Below, piece by piece: positions 27,053-35,882 of a stretch of 54,776 nt of DNA; the stretch's first letter is position 1; every line of letters starts with the position of its first letter. Origin of the DNA: Morganella psychrotolerans (GTDB taxonomy: Bacteria; Pseudomonadota; Gammaproteobacteria; Enterobacterales; Enterobacteriaceae); contig NZ_LZEW01000005.1 in the NCBI RefSeq assembly GCF_001676155.1, positions 1 to 54,776 on the forward strand. The letters run 5' to 3'. The position numbers were made by a program, and so were the translations under genes. A model generated the notes under the pieces. That model made no database searches, was not told the origin of the DNA, and saw nothing but the letters and a program-made list of their open reading frames with translations.

Positions 27053-28399
27053 ATGAATAATACAATATTTGTCAGTATCGCCAGTTACAGAGATAAAGAG
27101 TTAATTCCGACTATAAAAAATATGGTTGAAAAAGCGGATCATCCGGAACAGTTATTTATCTCTGTTTGCTGGCAGGTTGAAGAACCTGATTTTTCTATTT
27201 TTATGGATATTGGTGCTCTGGAAACGGATTATCAAAGCGATAATCCGGATGTTATTCGCCTGAATTATCAGGGAGCAACGCTGAATATCCATTTCATCCA
27301 GATTTATCAGGCAAAAGGTGCTTGCTGGGCCAGACATTGCTGTGAACTGTACTATACAAATGAGCATTATTTCCTACAGATAGATTCTCATTGCCGGTTT
27401 ACTGAAAACTGGGATACAGAAATTATCAGCTATTATTTGTCATTAAAACAACACACAAATAAACCTGTTGTTACCGGTTATCCGCCTCATTATTCACCTG
27501 CAACTGAAGAGGCAGAAGAAGTCCGGGGAGAAGGTTGTTCCCGTATGGTATTTAACGCCTTTAATGATAATGATATTCCCTCATTTCTTCCTATAGGGCT
27601 GCTTGACCGCACGCAACATACCCGCGGATGTTTTCTGGCAGGTGGCTTTACTTTCTCGTCAGGCTCATTTGTCCTTGATGTACCTAATGATCCGCAAATC
27701 TTTTTTCTTGGTGAAGAAATTGCGATGTCCGCAAGGGCATATACGCACGGATACGATCTTTATTATCCACATAAAATTTTTCTCTGGCATTTCTACAACC
27801 GTGAAGGCTGTGACAGGATCTGGGGAGATCACACGGAAGAGAAAAAAGAAACTAAAAAAATTGAAAAAGCCTGGTGGGAACGGGATGCGATTTCTAAAAA
27901 CCGCGTGCGTAAGTTATTAAAAATAAAAGATGATGAAGAAATCGAACTGGGGAAATACTGCCTTGGTAATGAGCGTCCTCTTGAAGATTATGAATACCTG
28001 ACGGGGATCTGTTTCAGTGAACAGCTACTGATAAATGAACTACTCGGTGTTATCAAACCTTGTTACTTTGATGAAAAACCAGTTTCCCGGAGTGAGTGGC
28101 TCAACTCACTCTACAGCCCTTACTACTCTGCTCTTGATATTAACAAAACAGATATTCCTGAAAATAATGAAAAAATTGATTACTGGTCTTTAGGCGTCTT
28201 TACTGAAAATGACGAATTACTGGCCATGCAACGTCTGACGCCGGAACAATTGAATGAGCAGGTCACAAAAGATAAACCTGATGCCTATTGTTTCAAAATA
28301 AAACTGAAAGAAAAACCGCGTTCTCTCCCGAAAAAAATCAGACTGGCGCCTTTTTTTGGCCATTCCGGCTGGGGTGAAACACTGGAGAAACCATGGTAA
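27053..28399 (+). CDS. GlcNAc-transferase-like glycosyltransferase (GT family with DxH motif)
   Basis: This 448-residue cytoplasmic protein resembles the glycosyltransferase (GlcNAc) family known from Skp1 modification in Dictyostelium and from scattered bacteria. Evidence is the N-terminus TIFVSIASYRDKELIPTI, the block GACWARHCCELYYTNEHY, the metal-binding stretch YFLQIDSHCRFTENWD, and FFLGEEIAMSARAYTHGYD followed by YPHKIFLWHFYNREG. It starts 12 nt after the adhesin-like gene and overlaps the next gene by 7 nt. It has no signal peptide or membrane anchor, so the acceptor would be cytosolic, perhaps a T6SS or adhesin protein. The sugar donor and acceptor are unknown. Confidence 0.8.
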   Translation: MNNTIFVSIASYRDKELIPTIKNMVEKADHPEQLFISVCWQVEEPDFSIFMDIGALETDYQSDNPDVIRLNYQGATLNIHFIQIYQAKGACWARHCCELYYTNEHYFLQIDSHCRFTENWDTEIISYYLSLKQHTNKPVVTGYPPHYSPATEEAEEVRGEGCSRMVFNAFNDNDIPSFLPIGLLDRTQHTRGCFLAGGFTFSSGSFVLDVPNDPQIFFLGEEIAMSARAYTHGYDLYYPHKIFLWHFYNREGCDRIWGDHTEEKKETKKIEKAWWERDAISKNRVRKLLKIKDDEEIELGKYCLGNERPLEDYEYLTGICFSEQLLINELLGVIKPCYFDEKPVSRSEWLNSLYSPYYSALDINKTDIPENNEKIDYWSLGVFTENDELLAMQRLTPEQLNEQVTKDKPDAYCFKIKLKEKPRSLPKKIRLAPFFGHSGWGETLEKPW

Positions 28400-29025
28400 G
28401 CAGCCAGGATGTCTTTAATAAAATAATGAGTATCGATGCTCTTATTGATTTAGAGTCAATTATTCCCTCATTATCGGAATTACAACTTAATTTATCCACG
28501 TCTGTCCAACAGTTCCGGGATTGCCTGGAACTGGAGGACCCCTATTTTGAGCATTCAGAAGATTTTTGCCGGCTACTTTGTCTGTATCTGGATACCATTA
28601 TCCTGAAATACACGGACAGCCAGCAATTATCCTGGGCGCCCTATCTGCTGGAAAATTATTTTTACGGTTTCGATCGTGAACCATTTGATGTCGTGCAGCA
28701 ACTCACTTTTTTTTCAACCATAAAACGCAATGCTATTTTTTTGCCGGCTTATCAGATGGCTCTCAGGCTTGCTAAATTTGCGGCTTATAGTGTAAATCTA
28801 AAACCAGTGCTGCCCCTTTTTGAGCCGCGTCTGCCCAAACCACCGGTTATTAAAATTATTCCGCCACAGCCACCGGAAGCCGCAGAAGAAATAGCCTATC
28901 CTGAGCCGGTTGCTTACCGGACAGTCAATCTGCCGCTTATTTTTACCGCTGAAATCCTTTGCCTGATATTTATTCTGATTTTTGTCTGGCTTTATATTCG
29001 TGATACTTTGGATATGCTGATTTAA
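28393..29025 (+). CDS. Short DotU/TssL-like tail-anchored protein
   Basis: This 210-residue product resembles TssL in layout: a helical cytoplasmic domain (about residues 1-135, with EDFCRLLCLYLDTIILKY in the place of the DotU core), a proline-rich linker (PRLPKPPVIKIIPPQPPEA), and one C-terminal membrane helix (AEILCLIFILIFVWLYI, near 185-203). It lacks the OmpA domain of the tssL at 7119, and the OmpA domain is instead at the end of the next gene. It overlaps the upstream glycosyltransferase gene and its stop touches the next ATG. A T8 run at 28707-28714 is in frame. It is probably an accessory membrane subunit; the DotU assignment is moderate because the sequence is divergent. Confidence 0.65.
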   Translation: MVSSQDVFNKIMSIDALIDLESIIPSLSELQLNLSTSVQQFRDCLELEDPYFEHSEDFCRLLCLYLDTIILKYTDSQQLSWAPYLLENYFYGFDREPFDVVQQLTFFSTIKRNAIFLPAYQMALRLAKFAAYSVNLKPVLPLFEPRLPKPPVIKIIPPQPPEAAEEIAYPEPVAYRTVNLPLIFTAEILCLIFILIFVWLYIRDTLDMLI

Positions 29026-30662
29026 ATGAAAACTTTCGCTTCATTAAAAAAAATGGCTGATAATTTTATTCAGCATCATTGCACTTATCATGGCCGGTAT
29101 GGCCTTTTATGATAAATCAAACCTGTTTATCTGGCTGAGTGGATTATGCGGCACATTATTTATGTTCACTGTTATTTATTCAATCCGGATAAATGAACAT
29201 GATGAGGTGATAGTTCACCAGGAAGATGACGTTAATGAAGCGCCGGAAATTGTATTTATCCTTGGCCCTTATGCCAGAACCTGGTTTAGTCAGCAGGATG
29301 ATGATGATACTCTGAGATTTGATAATAAAATCATCTGGATGCTGATTAATAAACCAGATGATTTACACAAACAGGTCTCCGCGATTAAACAGCAGCATAC
29401 CCATTTTCAGCTCAGTGCTGTTTTTCCGGTACTTCCGGATGGTCATGATACTGATGCTATGCTATTAAACAAAATACGCGGCTGGACAAATTCATTTTCA
29501 CAAAATCAATTTGAACATAAAATACCCTGCACCTTAATTTTATATTCCCGTCTCAGCAGCCAGCGATTTGCTCATGACCCGGATAAAGCTATCTGGTTAG
29601 GTCAGTTTAATATTTACAATACGGAACCTAAAGTATTACGCAAAGAAGTCACTTCCCTGCGACAAGATCTCGCCGCTGTCTATCAGCAACCTCACGCAGT
29701 GGCAGCGCAACATCGCAATGCGATGGCATTATCGACACTAAACTGGCTGGAAGATGCCGGAATTCTGCCGGAAATCGAGACATTATTCAGCGAAAGTATT
29801 CTCGATTTTACCAATCTGCTATTTTCTGATTACGGAAATGGCCCGACCCGGCACGGTGCCTGGTCCCGCTGGGTTCAGAAAAAATTTGCTGTTTTACCAC
29901 GAATTTCCGCTTACCTGACGCTGCCGCCGCTGCCGGTAAATACCGGTGAAGCACCGGTTAAAGTAAGGAAAAAAACCGTTGAAATGACACCGGTACCTTA
30001 TCAGACGCTGCGCTATTCACTCCTGATTGTCCCGCTGCTGATTGCTGGTGCAATGGTCAGTACACTGCTCTGGTCACTTAATTTTCATGTACAGAGAAAT
30101 GAAACCGTTAATACATTGGTACAGCAATTTGATGTTACTCCGCCAAATGCATTACAGCAGCGGGTTGAAATAATTCAGCAGATGAAAAAAATTATCTCAG
30201 GCTATAGACAATCATGAAACGCCCTATTTCTTTGTAATTGAACTTGCACAGCCTGAAATATTTACTGAAAAACTGGATAAATCAATTGCAGAATTTTCCC
30301 GTAGCCCGCTCTATATCGCTCATGATAAAAATATTGTTTTTGATATCGGCAGTTCAAAATTAAAACGGGAAAGTACAGAATATCTGATGCCGGTTCTGCA
30401 ATTTATTAAGCAAAATCCGGAACTGAAAATTTTAATTGAAGGCTACACCGATAATACCGGTAATGATAAAAATAACATTAATTTGTCACTGAACCGGGCA
30501 GAACAAGTCAGACACTGGTTACAGGAATCGTCCGGACTACCGGAATCACATTTTGTGACCCACGGTCTGGGTGCCCAAAACCCGATAGCAGATAATGATT
30601 CTCAGGATGGACGGGATCAAAACCGCCGTGTTGAAATCAAAATTTATCAGGAAAATCGCTAG
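29026..30662 (+). CDS. Small TssM-like membrane protein with C-terminal OmpA domain, two homopolymer frameshifts
   Basis: The gene is read in three pieces. Removing one base from A8 at 29046-29053 and one from A7 at 30185-30191 gives a 544-residue protein from the ATG at 29026 (MKTFASLKKWLIILFSIIAL). Topology copies TssM on a smaller scale: two helices at about 9-30 and 37-57, a cytoplasmic domain with no Walker A, a third helix near 332-352 (SLLIVPLLIAGAMVSTLLW), then a periplasmic part ending in an OmpA domain (IVFDIGSSKL, LIEGYTDNTGN, NLSLNRAEQVRHWL, NRRVEIKIY). The second junction reads QQMKKLSQAIDNHETPYFF. Together with the preceding DotU-like gene it looks like a second TssL/TssM pair in which the OmpA domain has moved to the larger partner. 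Confidence 0.7.
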
Positions 30663-30687
30663 TCATATCTTTTGAGGATTATTATTT

Positions 30688-31173
30688 ATGAGTAAAAGTA
30701 ACGAATACATTATTCCTGAAGGCAGTTTTATTACGTCTACGCCTAACCTGGATAATACATTAAATATTTTGATTTACCGGGACCCGACACTAAATGAATA
30801 TAATATTGTCGTACACCGGGCTTTTTTAGATGAAGATGAAACTGTTGAAGAATTTTGTGAAAATGAAGTAAAAACCTTCACCAGAAATCTGGCCGGATTT
30901 AAAGAAGAAGGGAAAATGATCACCCATGAATTAGGGCCGATGAAATTAAAAGTTGTTCAGATTGCTAACAGCTATCTGGATGAAGGTGAGCGCTTACAGC
31001 AGGTACAATCTATGATTAAGCTGCCTTACCACAGAGATAATAATCCGAATAATAACCGGGTCATTATTTTTACGCTGAACCGAAAAGGTGAGTTTACAGA
31101 ATATCAACGTAAGCATTATGTTCGTGTCCTGAACAGCTTTGCACCAAACTCGACAACCGGATTATTAGGTTAA
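30688..31173 (+). CDS. DUF1795/DcrB-like effector chaperone (Eag type)
   Basis: This 161-residue protein has the pattern of the DUF1795 family, small cytosolic chaperones that shield N-terminal membrane segments of T6SS effectors and load them onto VgrG. Supporting segments are NEYIIPEGSFITSTPN at the start, LNILIYRDPTLNEYNIVVHRA, and the late strand RVIIFTLNRKGEFTEYQ. GAGGATTA precedes the ATG. It is 26 nt after the OmpA gene and is the last gene of the rightward operon. No Rhs, PAAR or Tme-type effector lies in the window, so its client is elsewhere or is the unseen part of VgrG. Confidence 0.75.
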   Translation: MSKSNEYIIPEGSFITSTPNLDNTLNILIYRDPTLNEYNIVVHRAFLDEDETVEEFCENEVKTFTRNLAGFKEEGKMITHELGPMKLKVVQIANSYLDEGERLQQVQSMIKLPYHRDNNPNNNRVIIFTLNRKGEFTEYQRKHYVRVLNSFAPNSTTGLLG

Positions 31174-31178
31174 TATAA

Positions 31179-31203
31179 CCCCCTATAGCTAATATAGGGG
31201 GTA
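31179..31203 (+). terminator. Putative terminator after the rightward T6SS operon
   Basis: Arms ACCCCCTAT and ATAGGGGGT around a seven-base loop lie 5 bp after the DUF1795 stop. The downstream tract (ATTCCTTCTCATTTT) is only moderately T-rich. It may also serve the convergent glycosyltransferase gene. Confidence 0.55.
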
Positions 31204-31223
31204 TTCCTTCTCATTTTACTCTC

Positions 31224-31878
31224 TCACATTTCGTCAATAGTTCTGCTGAAATAACTCACCCGGTCTGTTGTGTAGCCTTCAATATCACTCATATCAACCA
31301 GCTGATATCCGACACAGGGATAAATCGCAAACCAGTTATCCCTCCACATCATGTGATGCCAAAAAAATATCCAGACTACATTTATACCGACTGACTCCCT
31401 CATTCATTTTTTCGATAGAGACACCAAATACATCAATGATTTCATCGTAATAATGCTGATTAACAATATAACTATTAGAAAGATAAGAGCAGGATATTTT
31501 ATAAAAACAACCATGCTGTTGTTCGATATTAAAATAACTTCCTGACAGAAAACCGGCATCCCAGTCAATTGATGTCAGACTGCTGAAAAAATAATTAATC
31601 CTGTCATGAGACTCTTCATCATCATTAAAGATCATATCATCTTCTAAAATAAGAACATTTTGCCAGTTATTCTCTTTCGCCATCGTCAGTACAGCAACAT
31701 GAGACATAACACAACCCAGCGCCCCCTCATCGCGTTCTATTGCTTCAAAGCGAATTATTTTCTCCGGAGGAACCGCCATTTTTTTCAGCTGAAATTCAAT
31801 ACTTTCCCGTCTGTCTGTACGTTTTGCCAAATTGATATAAACGATTTTATCGACAAAGCTCCAGTTAACTTTAATCAT
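31224..31878 (-). CDS. Family-25 (LPS-type) glycosyltransferase, one homopolymer frameshift
   Basis: Family 25 enzymes transfer galactose or similar sugars to lipooligosaccharide or other acceptors. The start is KIVYINLAKRTDRRESIEFQLKKM, followed by the EDD metal motif (NVLILEDDMIFND), both diagnostic. An A7 run at 31361-31367 throws the frame into an early stop. Removing one base restores the ending HHMMWRDNWFAIYPCVGYQL through the TGA at 31226, for about 217 residues. I start it at the ATG at 31878 because GGGGATCACGG precedes it; an in-frame TTG further upstream is less likely. It is convergent with the T6SS operon and is the second glycosyltransferase within 4 kb. Confidence 0.8.
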
Positions 31879-32369
31879 CCGTGATCCCCAAAACTTTCGT
31901 ATCATATTATGAATACAACTCAACTATAAATACAATTAAGATAGATAGGTATATTTACTTGCGCAAATATACACCCTGTCTTATAACGCAATTATTTCGA
32001 GTTAGTGATGTTTCATCATATTTCAACAACCACTCATAATGTGTATTCATGAATAAATGCACGATGATAGCTAAGTGCATTGAACACCATATATACACAG
32101 TAAATCTTAAAATCAAAAAACAATATTAAATCTCTCATAATTTATATTTGTTTTTTTAGTGGATTAATCTGTTATGTTTTATATTTACTGAATAAACATA
32201 GACCTTAGTAATAAATATTAACAAATTATTACCAATCATTACTTACTATAATTAATTAACACTTTATTTATTTCAAATGTATTATTAGCACTTGGTTATA
32301 TTTGGCATAAGTTAAATTATTATAATTTTATTTATATAAATCAGTTTATCTTTATCTCAATACCCATTA
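31879..32369. other. AT-rich gap without genes
   Basis: These 490 bp are very AT-rich. They would hold the promoter of the family-25 glycosyltransferase. I see no coding pattern, RNA gene or clear repeat. Confidence 0.5.
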
Positions 32370-32407
32370 AAAAAAAACAGCTGCGGGTTTCCCGGCAGCT
32401 GTTTTTA
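32370..32407 (-). terminator. Rho-independent terminator after adhP
   Basis: Read on the minus strand, AAACAGCTGCCGGGAAACCC continues into GCAGCTG and then nine T. The stem is at least eight base pairs with a short loop, which makes this a strong terminator. Confidence 0.9.
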
Positions 32408-32430
32408 TGTTCTCTGATACTATCAGAACA

Positions 32431-33448
32431 TTATTTTTTCTTTGTAAAATCAATCACCATACGGCCGGTAAACTTACCCTGTGCCATTTCTTCAAAAATG
32501 GTATTGATATCTTCCAGCGGACGCAATGCCACCTTCGGCACGACTTTTCCTTCAGCGCCGAAACGGAATGCTTCTTTCAGATCTTCACGCGTGCCCACCA
32601 GCGAGCCAACCACTTCGATACCATCCAGTACCAGACGCGGAATACTCAGATCCATAGTTTCAACCGGCAGACCTACTGCAACAACACGTCCGGCAGCACG
32701 AACGCTGGCAATCGCTGAATTGAATGCTGATTTTGCCACCGCAGTCACAACCGCAGCATGCACGCCACCGAGGTCTTTTTGGATGATTTCATCCACATTG
32801 TCCGTTTTCGGATTCAGTACCAGGTCAGCACCCATCTCTTTCGCCAGTTCAAGCTGCTTGTCATTCACATCAATGGCAACCACTTTGGCATTAAACACAT
32901 TTTTAGCGTATTGCAGCGCAAGGTTACCCAGACCGCCAAGACCATAAATTGCCAGCCACTGACCCGGTTTAATACCGGAGACTTTAATCGCTTTATAGGT
33001 TGTCACACCTGCGCAGGTAATACTGCTGGCAGCCGCTGATTCCAGACCATCCGGCACTTTTACCGAATAATCGGCGGTCACAATACACTCTTCCGCCATC
33101 GCACCATCGACGGTATAACCGGCATTTTTCACTTCACGGCAGAATGTTTCTTTGCCGCTGTTACAATACTCACAGTGACCACATCCGCGGAAGAACCAGG
33201 CGACACTGGCGCGATCCCCGACTTTCAGTGATGTCACACCTTCACCGATTTCTGTCACCACGCCAATCCCCTCATGTCCGAGGACAACACCGGAGACATC
33301 ACCAAAATCAGCATTTTTCACATGCAGGTCTGTGTGACACACACCACAGCATTCCATTTTTAATAAGGCTTCACCATATTTCAGCGGACGTAATTTTTTT
33401 TTCTTTTATTTCCACTGTTTTATTTTTTGCGACGACAGCAGCTTTCAT
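32431..33448 (-). CDS. adhP: AdhP, zinc-dependent alcohol dehydrogenase, one homopolymer frameshift
   Basis: AdhP oxidises ethanol and other short alcohols with NAD. Zinc-site motifs are [11 protein letters not shown] and [12 protein letters not shown] for the catalytic zinc, and [15 protein letters not shown] for the structural zinc. The nucleotide-binding loop is [15 protein letters not shown]. The uninterrupted frame begins at 33357, but a T9 run at 33394-33402 hides the start. Removing one base links it to the ATG at 33448 ([20 protein letters not shown]) behind AGGTGA, giving 338 residues as in the family. It is a housekeeping gene, probably marking conserved chromosome beside the accessory island. 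Confidence 0.93.
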
Positions 33449-33592
33449 AGTTCACCTCAATAATGAAACAACTCCCATGTTATGTTCATAAACATAACGA
33501 CCATTAACTGTTTCAGTGTAACCTGTAATAAGAAGCAATACTGTACTAAGAATGCCAATAATGTGAAGTGTTATTAATATAACAAACTATAT

Positions 33593-34501
33593 TCAGACAA
33601 TTATACCTGAGGACCGCACCACCGGGTATAATGGCGCCGGTAACGGCTCACGCAGTTCATTTTTCATTACCCCGAAACGGGCATCGCCACTGTTCCAGTC
33701 ACTGACAGCCTGTTGTAATGACAGAGAATTATAGCCGGCAAAATTCCACCACAGCATAATTTTTTCCTGTACCGGCGTGCCCCCCAGTAATAATATCCTG
33801 GTCCCTTTCATCAGTGTCAGAGTGAGTGAGGATAACCCTTCGCCAAGGTAAACTAATTCATTTGTCGTATAAATTTCATCACGGTAAGTTAATTGCCCTT
33901 CCAGAATAAATACACCGTATTCAAAATCAGGACGGGTATCCAGAGTGGTTTGAGCCGACTGTTGTGCCTGTAAATCCATACCAACCAACGCAGAGAAAAG
34001 CAGTACCGGAGAGCGTCTGTCGCCATATTCCCCGGCAAGCAATGTAAAACTGACCTGATCCGCATTCCAGACAGGTAAATCCGGATAGTGATCAAACCTG
34101 GGTGGCATTGCACTCTCAGCAGGCGGCAGAGCAATCCACAGTTGTGCTGCGTGCAGACGCGGATGTCGTCCGGCGGAATCTTCGGTATGCGTGATCCCAT
34201 ATCCGGCGGTCATCAGATTGACCTGCCCCGGGCGGATAATCTGTTCTGAACCCAGGCTGTCACGGTGCAATATTTCACCCTCCAGCATCCAGGTAAAGGT
34301 CTGCAAACCGGTATGCGGGTGCGGGCCGACTTTCATTCCGTCCTCACCTTTGAATACCGCAGGACCTGCATGATCAAGAAAGCACCAGGCACCAATCAGC
34401 CGCCGGTCTTTCACCGGTAATGCGCGGGAAACCGGCACACCGCCGACCTCTTTAATACGCGCGCGCAGGCGCTGAGGCAAAACCCCGTGTCTGTCTGTCA
34501 T
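33593..34501 (-). CDS. Pirin-family cupin protein
   Basis: Pirins are double-cupin proteins; bacterial members include quercetin 2,3-dioxygenase-like enzymes. The 302-residue product shows the metal-site block of the N-terminal cupin (VGPHPHTGLQTFTWMLEGE, HRDSLGSEQIIRPGQVNLMTAG, YGITHTED). Two histidines of HPHTG, the later His and the Glu of THTE are the expected ligands. The C-terminal cupin (FEYGVFILEGQLTYRDE, VYLGEG) is present but poorer in ligands. AGGTAACACA precedes the ATG. The gene stands alone between adhP and the T1SS operon, and its substrate is unknown. Confidence 0.9.
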   Translation of the reverse strand: MTDRHGVLPQRLRARIKEVGGVPVSRALPVKDRRLIGAWCFLDHAGPAVFKGEDGMKVGPHPHTGLQTFTWMLEGEILHRDSLGSEQIIRPGQVNLMTAGYGITHTEDSAGRHPRLHAAQLWIALPPAESAMPPRFDHYPDLPVWNADQVSFTLLAGEYGDRRSPVLLFSALVGMDLQAQQSAQTTLDTRPDFEYGVFILEGQLTYRDEIYTTNELVYLGEGLSSLTLTLMKGTRILLLGGTPVQEKIMLWWNFAGYNSLSLQQAVSDWNSGDARFGVMKNELREPLPAPLYPVVRSSGIIV

Positions 34502-34600
34502 TGTGTTACCTGTTTGTTCCGGTGAAATAATGCCGTCAGTATACCTGACTGTTACCCGGAGGTATCAGCAGGACCTTAGTATACGCAAGATAAATAAAAG

Positions 34601-34640
34601 GAAGCCCCCCGCGTGTCATGATATGACCACGCGGGGGTAT
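34601..34640 (-). terminator. Terminator of the T1SS exporter operon
   Basis: GC-rich arms CCCCCGCGTG-GTCAT and ATGAC-ACGCGGGGG, just after the HlyD-type gene, are followed on the minus strand by a pyrimidine-rich stretch (CTTCCTTTTATTT). The stem is long and stable. Confidence 0.85.
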
Positions 34641-34657
34641 AGTGGTATATGGGAGCG

Positions 34658-35881
34658 TTATCGCTCGCGCAGAGCCTCATTTGCCCGGTTCAGCGGTTTC
34701 ACCAGATAACGGAGAATCGATTTACTGCCGGTTTTAATGTCTACTTCCGCAACCATCCCCGGGAAAATCTGAAACTCTTTACCGGCTTTATTAATCAGCG
34801 CATCCTTGCTTGTCCGGATAAGTATCCGGTAATAAACATGATCACGCTGAATTTCATCCTGGAGGGTATCCGGTGAAATCAGTATCACCTCACCTTCCAG
34901 TCCGCCGTAAATAGCATAATCATACGCCGTGATTTTTACCAGAGCAGCGTCATTCAGGCGGATATGCGCGATATCCTGCGGTGAGATTTTCGCTTCCACA
35001 ATCAGCTGATCATCCAGCGGGATAATATCCATGATTTTTCCGCCCGGCGCGATAACCCCGCCGATGGTATTCACTTCAATGTTTTTCACAATCCCACGTA
35101 CCGGCGAAACAACTTTTGCACGCTGCAATGAATCATCACGTGCACGCATAATAGACTCCAGCTCTTCCAGCTCTTTATTGGACTCCGCAAGCTGTTCACG
35201 CGCATTCACCACATATTCATTATGCAGTTCCTGTTTTTTGCTATCCAGCTCGGAAATAGTCCGCTTCAGGCGGATCAGTTCCACTTCACTTGACGCACCG
35301 GATTTTACCAGGCGTTGCAGGATCATCTCTTCGCGGCGGTAAAGTTGCAGGGAATCATTAACACCTTTGATTGATTGTCCCAGCCGCTCTTTGCGTGATT
35401 TATACAGCCGCTGCTCTGCTTGTACCAGCGCGGTATCCTTTTTAACCATATCCGGGATAACAAATTCACTGCCGGATACTTCGGCATTCAGACGGGCGGA
35501 CTTAATCAGATTGGCTTTATAGCGGCTGCGGCTCTCATCCAGAGAAGACTCAAAGCGGGTTTCATCCAGATACGCGATAGCCTGCCCTTTTTCAACAATT
35601 GCCCCTTCGCGGACTTCCAGTGAAGAGAGAATACCGCCTTCAAGAGACTGAACAACCTGCTCACGGGACGACGGAATAATTTTCCCCTGTCCCTTGGTAA
35701 TTTCATCCACGTCCGACAACGCGGCCCAGATAAGTAAAATAATAAAAAAGCCTAAAATAACCAGTATCAGGCGAACCAGACGGGGCAGGCTCGGCTCATG
35801 CTGACCACCATAGAAAAACGGGACTCCGCGCAGGTTTGTTTCAGGCACCGGGGCAGCACCCTGAGTTTTCGTTTTTTTCAT
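34658..35881 (-). CDS. T1SS membrane-fusion protein (HlyD/LapC/BapD type)
   Basis: The periplasmic adaptor links the ABC exporter to the TolC-type channel. The 407-residue length fits HlyD proteins. One N-terminal membrane helix (VRLILVILGFFIILLIWAAL, about 34-53) is followed by DVDEITKGQGKIIPSSREQVVQSLEGG, a family signature. A long coiled-coil hairpin (about 110-255) comes next, then the beta-barrel with VSPVRGIVKNIEVNTIGGVI and FPGMVAEVDI. It starts right after the ABC gene and ends the operon. It probably exports the adhesins at 47-55 kb. Confidence 0.93.
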   Translation of the reverse strand: MKKTKTQGAAPVPETNLRGVPFFYGGQHEPSLPRLVRLILVILGFFIILLIWAALSDVDEITKGQGKIIPSSREQVVQSLEGGILSSLEVREGAIVEKGQAIAYLDETRFESSLDESRSRYKANLIKSARLNAEVSGSEFVIPDMVKKDTALVQAEQRLYKSRKERLGQSIKGVNDSLQLYRREEMILQRLVKSGASSEVELIRLKRTISELDSKKQELHNEYVVNAREQLAESNKELEELESIMRARDDSLQRAKVVSPVRGIVKNIEVNTIGGVIAPGGKIMDIIPLDDQLIVEAKISPQDIAHIRLNDAALVKITAYDYAIYGGLEGEVILISPDTLQDEIQRDHVYYRILIRTSKDALINKAGKEFQIFPGMVAEVDIKTGSKSILRYLVKPLNRANEALRER

Positions 35882-35882
35882 C

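Noticed and set aside
31879-31923. An upstream TTG start for the family-25 glycosyltransferase
   Set aside because: It would add 15 residues without family similarity, while the ATG at 31878 has GGGGATCACGG directly upstream and begins at the conserved N-terminus.
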